DNA of 64,000 nt from the NCBI RefSeq assembly GCF_034702125.1, contig NC_085865.1:26383960-26447959 (forward strand). The letters are read 5' to 3'. Below the pieces are notes generated by a model, which was not told the DNA's origin, made no database searches, and saw nothing but the letters and a program-made list of their open reading frames with translations. The DNA comes from Engraulis encrasicolus. Its lineage: Eukaryota > Chordata > Actinopteri > Clupeiformes > Engraulidae. Below are positions 59,819-64,000 of the stretch, one piece after another (the stretch's first letter is position 1; every line of letters starts with the position of its first letter). The translations under genes and the position numbers were made by a program.

Positions 59819-60593
59819 ACATCTGGATGCAAAAAATGCTTATCCAAGCTTTGCATTGAAAAAAATTTAACAATTGGACATTGAAACAATAAATTGGGGT
59901 CATGTGATTTTGTTATTATGAGAATCAGATCATACTCTGTATGTAAGCCTTGTGCTGAATTTTGATCAAATATGGAAAAAGCCTCATACTCTGAACACTT
60001 GCAAATTCTTTTTGATCCACACACACATAGAATGGAAAATGTTATTACTGAATCTATCATTCAAACTGTGGTGTGGTACAGACTGGCAAATGGACCAGCA
60101 TGTCTTGCATTGTAAATGGATAGTTCACGCCACAACCAAAATAGGTTCCATTGTCAAATCCCCATGTAGAGATCAAGCCATCTATAAGCCCACTTTGTTC
60201 CAGGAGGCTGTTTCACTCGACTTCATTCACTGTACTCACTGTATTCACTGTAACATTTAAGCGTGCCATCTTAATGGCATGTTAAGTATGGGACTCTTAT
60301 ATTCTCAATGTGCACAATAGTCCTTCACCCAGTCGTGAGAAACCCCTCCAAAGCACTATGGTTTCGGTGCAAAGGTTAAACCTTTTTTCTCATGCAGAGA
60401 TTAAAGACAAGTCCTCTGACACACGCTCACCATCTCCCATGCTGATGATTGAGGGATTGAAGAGGTCATGTCCTTAATCATTCTTGGATGGAAATGTATC
60501 TCTCCAGTCGATCACAACATCTCGGTTCTATTGCCTCACATTAGATAAGTGGAAACGAACGCGAGTCACCTAATTTCTCTCTGTCCCTGCATG
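59819..60593. other. No supported gene
   Basis: Short open frames without recognisable domains. Confidence 0.45.
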
Positions 60594-60742
60594 CAGGGCT
60601 GCTGACAGCTTTTGCTGGGCCCAGGACAAAATCATCTGAAAGGGCCCCCTACCCTAAACATACCCAATACAATTCTGGGCCCCCTATCTCCATGGGCCCT
60701 GGACAACATACCCCTTTGTCCCCTTGTCTTCGGGCCTACCTG
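60594..60742 (+). mobile_element. hAT MITE of the CAGGGCCGCTGACAG family
   Basis: CAGGGCTGCTGACAGCTTTTG start and CATACCCCTTTGTCCCC near the right end match 47892-48048. TSD decayed. Confidence 0.75.
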
Positions 60743-61022
60743 TATGCATCACATTCATGTGTGGCCCCTATTCTGAAAAGATAATATCCACTTGCATGCC
60801 ACCTCGGGTTGCTGGCACACAGTGCAAAACCTTTCCTCCCACACACTGAACTCTAATGAGCTATTTCATATAATTCTCTGTGCATGACACAAGGTCTGTT
60901 TTCAGCATCTTTATTCACCCACCTTTTTCAGTCTGAAAATGCAATCTTGTGCTTTTTATAATTGGCATATCTCCGTGAACAACGGTGCTTGTCGATCTCT
61001 TCTACTGTGCAGTATGTTGTAA

Positions 61023-61096
61023 GGGATAATGTATTGTCCACACGTGACTATAGGAAAATATTTCCAGATAGTCACGTGTGGACAATACATTATCCC
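61023..61096. repeat. Perfect 29-bp-arm hairpin
   Basis: GGGATAATGTATTGTCCACA... and its exact inverse (61068-61096) flank a 16-nt loop that is itself near-palindromic (GGAAAATATTTCC). Confidence 0.95.
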
Positions 61097-61236
61097 GCTT
61101 ATTATACAGCCTTTGCCAACATTAGAAAGCATAAATAGCTAACGAGTAGTTTATAGTAACGGGTTTATTGCCATTTTGTAGCGTGCGCAAAGAAAGATAG
61201 TTTATGGAACGCTCATAATTTAAAAAGGTTACCAAG

Positions 61237-61293
61237 CATTACATTACATTAGTATTTAGCAGACGCCTTTGTTCAAAGCGACTTACAAGAAGC
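61237..61293 (-). mobile_element. SINE tail fragment, antisense
   Basis: CATTACATTAGTATTTAGC and AAAGCGACTTACAA, as at 42988-43045. Confidence 0.65.
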
Positions 61294-61388
61294 AATTTAA
61301 ACAAGACCAGGGTAAGGCACAGTGTACAGTTGCAACACTGATTGCATTGTCCTACAAAGAGTAAAGAAGAGGACAATGCATTAAAAAG

Positions 61389-61840
61389 CAGGGCTGTAGT
61401 CAAGACCACCTTTGTAGAGTCCAAGACAAGTCCAAGACCAGAATAGTCAAGTCCGAGACGAGTCTGAGTCAAAAGAGTTTCGAGTCCGAGACAAGATCAA
61501 GTCCAACAACATTCGAGTCCAAGTCAAGTCCGAGTCACATGTCGGTCAGTGTTAAATGATGAAAAGGATAACTGTCAATTATGAGAATGTTTGAAGGTAA
61601 CCTATATGCCATGGATGTGAAGACAAACTTTTATGTTGTTGGATATCAAGCTCCACTCTATTTTGCTTAGAGCATTGGCTATCATAAATTCTAAAGACAG
61701 ACCCGGTCGAGTCCAAAAGCTTAATTTAGCAAGACCAGTGTCCGAGTCCAAGACAAGTCCGAGTCCAATTGATAGCGAGTCCAAGACAAGTCCAAGTCCA
61801 TAAAAAAACGGACTTGAGTCCGGACTCAGGCTACTACAGT
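61389..61840. mobile_element. hAT-like element with GAGTCCAAGACAAGTCC repeats, right end eroded
   Basis: Starts CAGGGCTGTAGTCAAGACC. GAGTCCAAGACAAGTCC-type words recur near both ends. The right end inverted reads CTGTAGTAGCCTGAGTCCGG but lacks a clean CAGGG terminus, and no TSD is visible. Confidence 0.65.
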
Positions 61841-62189
61841 ACTACTACAGTACTACCAGCAACGTGCGTTAATCGTGCTGCCTGCTGCCTCTGTTACAAA
61901 AATCAGAAGGCAAGACATAGCCTATCAGTGAAGATATGACCGATCTACTTGCGGAGTGATCTCTGAAGTGACCAAAGACGTTGCCATTGGCAGTGGGAAT
62001 TATTTAGTGGGCATTACAGAAAAATAGTGACCACCGAACGTTGGGGCCGCCCATTGAATGTGAATGTTAGCTCTCGCAACATTCTAGAAGGCCGTATAAT
62101 AAATCCTGCTAAAAGATTAAACTCTTGGGTACATTGGTATGTTTTTTGGAAAGACTGTTTGCACACTCCTTTGGATTTGTGTGTACAGT
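61841..62189. other. No gene; possible old relative of the 40.4-kb palindrome
   Basis: CCGAACGTTGGGG, TTGCCATTGGCAG and CCCATTGAATGTGAATG at 61980-62065 echo the palindrome arm near 40450 and 41550. Confidence 0.4.
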
Positions 62190-62346
62190 ACTGTATGTAT
62201 GTATGTATGTATGTATGTATGTATGTATGTATGTATGTATGTATGTATGTATGTATGTATGTATGTATGTATGTATGTATGTATGTATTTGTGTATGTAT
62301 GTATACTATGTACGTATGTGTATGTATGTACTGTATATATGTACTG

Positions 62347-62380
<34 letters not shown>

Positions 62381-62440
62381 CGTATGTATGTACGTATATA
62401 TGTATGTTTATACTGTATGTATGTACATGTGTATATATGA
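62190..62440. repeat. (GTAT)n array with degenerate continuation
   Basis: Pure GTAT from about 62190 to 62288, then GTAT mixed with TGTA/TATA variants. Confidence 0.97.
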
Positions 62441-62789
62441 TGTGATGTAGAATGAAGGAACAAGGCAATGAGGGAACAATCCTAATGTGTACACCCTAAT
62501 GGGTTTGCTTGATCGGACAGCCAGCCACCGAGTAATGATTCATCTTTCAGCATGCTGTGTCGCATATGAGATTAAAGTGGCAGAGGGATTAGATGGGCCG
62601 TGCTCACAGCCCGCCAGCCAGCCAGCCATCCCGCCATCCTCTGTTTGAGGGACGCCGCTCACAGCCAAACCAGCCATCCAGCCTCTGTGAGTGGGAACCT
62701 GATGAAGGGGAGATAAATGCTCCTGTTTCTCAAAATGAGTGTGAAATCATGTATTTCTTTCATGCAATAAACTCTTCCAATGGGACATA

Positions 62790-63601
62790 TTTTTCATGGG
62801 AAATTTTTCATTTTGGCAATTTACCTTAGATCTAGCATAATTCCGATTTACTTACTGTCGTTTCAAGATTTTGAAACAGTAATCCACGCCTTCATAACAT
62901 CTCGGCTGGATTACTGCAATGCCCTTTACTTTGGCCTCCCTCAATGCCAGCTAGCTCGACTGCAGTTGGTTCAGAATGCTGCGGCCAGGCTTTTAACAGG
63001 CACAAAGAAGTATGAACACATCTCCCCTGTCCTCTCCTCTCTCCATTGGCTCCCCATTAGTTTTAGGATTGAATTTAAAATTTTACTTTTGGTTTTTAAG
63101 GCACTAAATGGTCTGGCCCCTACCTACATCTCTGACATGCTGCAGCACCGCTCCGCTCCCACATCCCTTCGATCTGCCGACAAAAGTCTCCTCCACGTTC
63201 CCCGGTCCCGCCTCAAAACCAGGGGGGACCGTGCATTTGCTGTGGCAGCTCCTCGTCTTTGGAATGCTCTGCCCCCTGACATCAGATCTGCTCCTACAAT
63301 CACTACTTTTAAATCCAGACTTAAAACTCATTTCTACATATTGGCCTTTGCTCCCTAGTTTCATCTTTTTTTTTCTTCTGTTTTTTTCCCCCTTATTTGT
63401 ATTTACTTATTTTTCTTTATCCATGTAATTTTATCTTATTCACGGTGTGAAGGCCTTTTGTATCTTATGTGTTTTATTCTTACTGATGAATTTGTCTTGT
63501 TTTTAATCAAATTCTTAGTATTGCTTAATTTTAGTATTTTAGTCTGACACTGTACAGCGCTTTGGTCAGTTCCTGCTGTTTAAATGTGCTTTATAAATTA
63601 A

Positions 63602-63643
<42 letters not shown>
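62790..63643 (+). mobile_element. 5'-truncated L2-like LINE (C-terminal ORF2 and 3' tail)
   Basis: The frame to 63358 reads FETVIHAFITSRLDYCNALY, LVQNAAARLLTGTKK, HISPVLSSLHWLPISFRIEF, RGDRAFAVAAPRLWNALPPD: the conserved C-terminal part of L2/CR1-group reverse transcriptase proteins. Upstream, residues like FFHFGNL hint at homology from about 62790 with frame changes. The 3' part ends in CAGCGCTTTGGTCAG...GTGCTTTATAAATTAAAC followed by (TTAC)n, a typical L2-type tail. Catalytic reverse transcriptase and endonuclease domains are missing. Confidence 0.88.
63607..63643. repeat. (TTAC)n tail of the LINE
   Basis: Nine or so ACTT/TTAC units directly after the LINE 3' end. Confidence 0.95.
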
Positions 63644-63645
<2 letters not shown>

Positions 63646-63861
63646 TCTTGGAAATGTTTTCTTGTTTTCTTTCTTTTTTTGCAGTGAGGGGCCTGATGTG
63701 GTCCTTGTGTGCCCTTGTCAACAAAGCTTCCTGAAGACCTCACACAATAGAATCTAATATTAGCACCCTTCGCCCCAATCCTCCCCCTGTCCCCCTTTTT
63801 CTCTATCTGCAAACTTGTGATACACAAAAGCCTGGTTACGGGGTGCCTATCTGTCCTTCAA

Positions 63862-63869
63862 CCTCCCTC

Positions 63870-63960
<91 letters not shown>
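63862..63960. repeat. (TTTC)n(CT)n microsatellite
   Basis: TTTC units pass into pure CT, then a C run. Confidence 0.98.
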
Positions 63961-63963
<3 letters not shown>

Positions 63964-64000
63964 CCCTTATTTCATTTCCCTGAACAGGCCCAAACTTCAA

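Noticed and set aside
62190..62440. CRISPR-like or satellite array
   Set aside because: The periodicity is a plain 4-bp microsatellite with no spacers.
62780..63358. 192-codon frame as a host gene
   Set aside because: The peptide is the C-terminal part of an L2-group LINE protein and is followed by its 3' tail and (TTAC)n. It is a truncated retrotransposon.

Overview
The window looks like teleost fish DNA. It has no bacterial gene organisation, coding sequence is split by GT-AG introns with vertebrate-type splice sites, (CA)n/(GA)n microsatellites are very long, and the repeats are typical of fish: hAT MITEs with CAGGG-type ends and 8-bp target-site duplications (TSDs), TTAA-flanked foldback MITEs, a Tc1-like MITE, an L2-type LINE tail, tRNA-derived SINEs and CACAG/CACTG-ended MITEs. 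I find no convincing host protein-coding gene, rRNA or functional tRNA. The window reads as intergenic (or large-intron) DNA built almost entirely of transposable elements inserted into one another.

The only long intact genes lie at 49.8-58.7 kb, inside what appears to be a complete 8.85-kb cut-and-paste DNA transposon. Its 14-bp terminal inverted repeats (CACAGCAAATTCCC) are flanked by TA on both sides. Its subterminal regions are packed with GTGTTAA-type motifs, including a 102-bp tandem repeat on the right. It carries two same-strand genes. The first has nine coding exons (517 aa, every junction in frame) and combines a CIDE-N-like N-terminal fold with the conserved region of fish proteins annotated 'SAMD3-like'. 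The second is a single-exon 817-aa protein with two C2H2 fingers and transposase-like motifs (DIMHDLLEG, MRYEGKH). The two reading frames overlap by 14 nt. Small MITEs with similar ends and 2-bp TSDs elsewhere in the window may be non-autonomous relatives.

Layout. 0-2 kb: a palindromic-motif fragment, a hAT MITE and a microsatellite. 2.1-4.8 kb: an element with about 361-bp inverted arms and a decayed minus-strand ORF. 5.1-6.9 kb: a mirrored (palindromic) locus whose two halves each look like a two-exon non-coding transcript unit. 7.3-8.1 kb: a MITE and an LTR-like block. 9.8-14 kb: a TTAA MITE, a hAT MITE and microsatellites. 14.1-15.7 kb: a foldback element and a LINE tail. 15.8-21.9 kb: a hAT-type element with a perfect 8-bp TSD that has taken at least five younger insertions. 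22-30 kb: microsatellites, a near-perfect TTAA foldback MITE and a hAT MITE. 30-31.9 kb: a minus-strand retroinsertion with a 19-bp TSD, and a Tc1-like MITE split by a TTAA element. 33-38 kb: small hAT and CACAG MITEs. 38.1-40.4 kb: a second foldback copy split by a hAT element. 40.4-41.7 kb: a 1.24-kb near-perfect palindrome. 42-49 kb: SINEs, MITEs, a TCCGTG...CACGGA foldback and long microsatellites. 49.8-58.7 kb: the autonomous-looking transposon. 58.8-64 kb: hAT elements, a perfect hairpin, a (GTAT)n array and a 5'-truncated L2-like LINE.

Family assignments were made by eye from termini, TSDs and protein motifs, with no database search. Boundaries given with perfect TSDs are the most secure.
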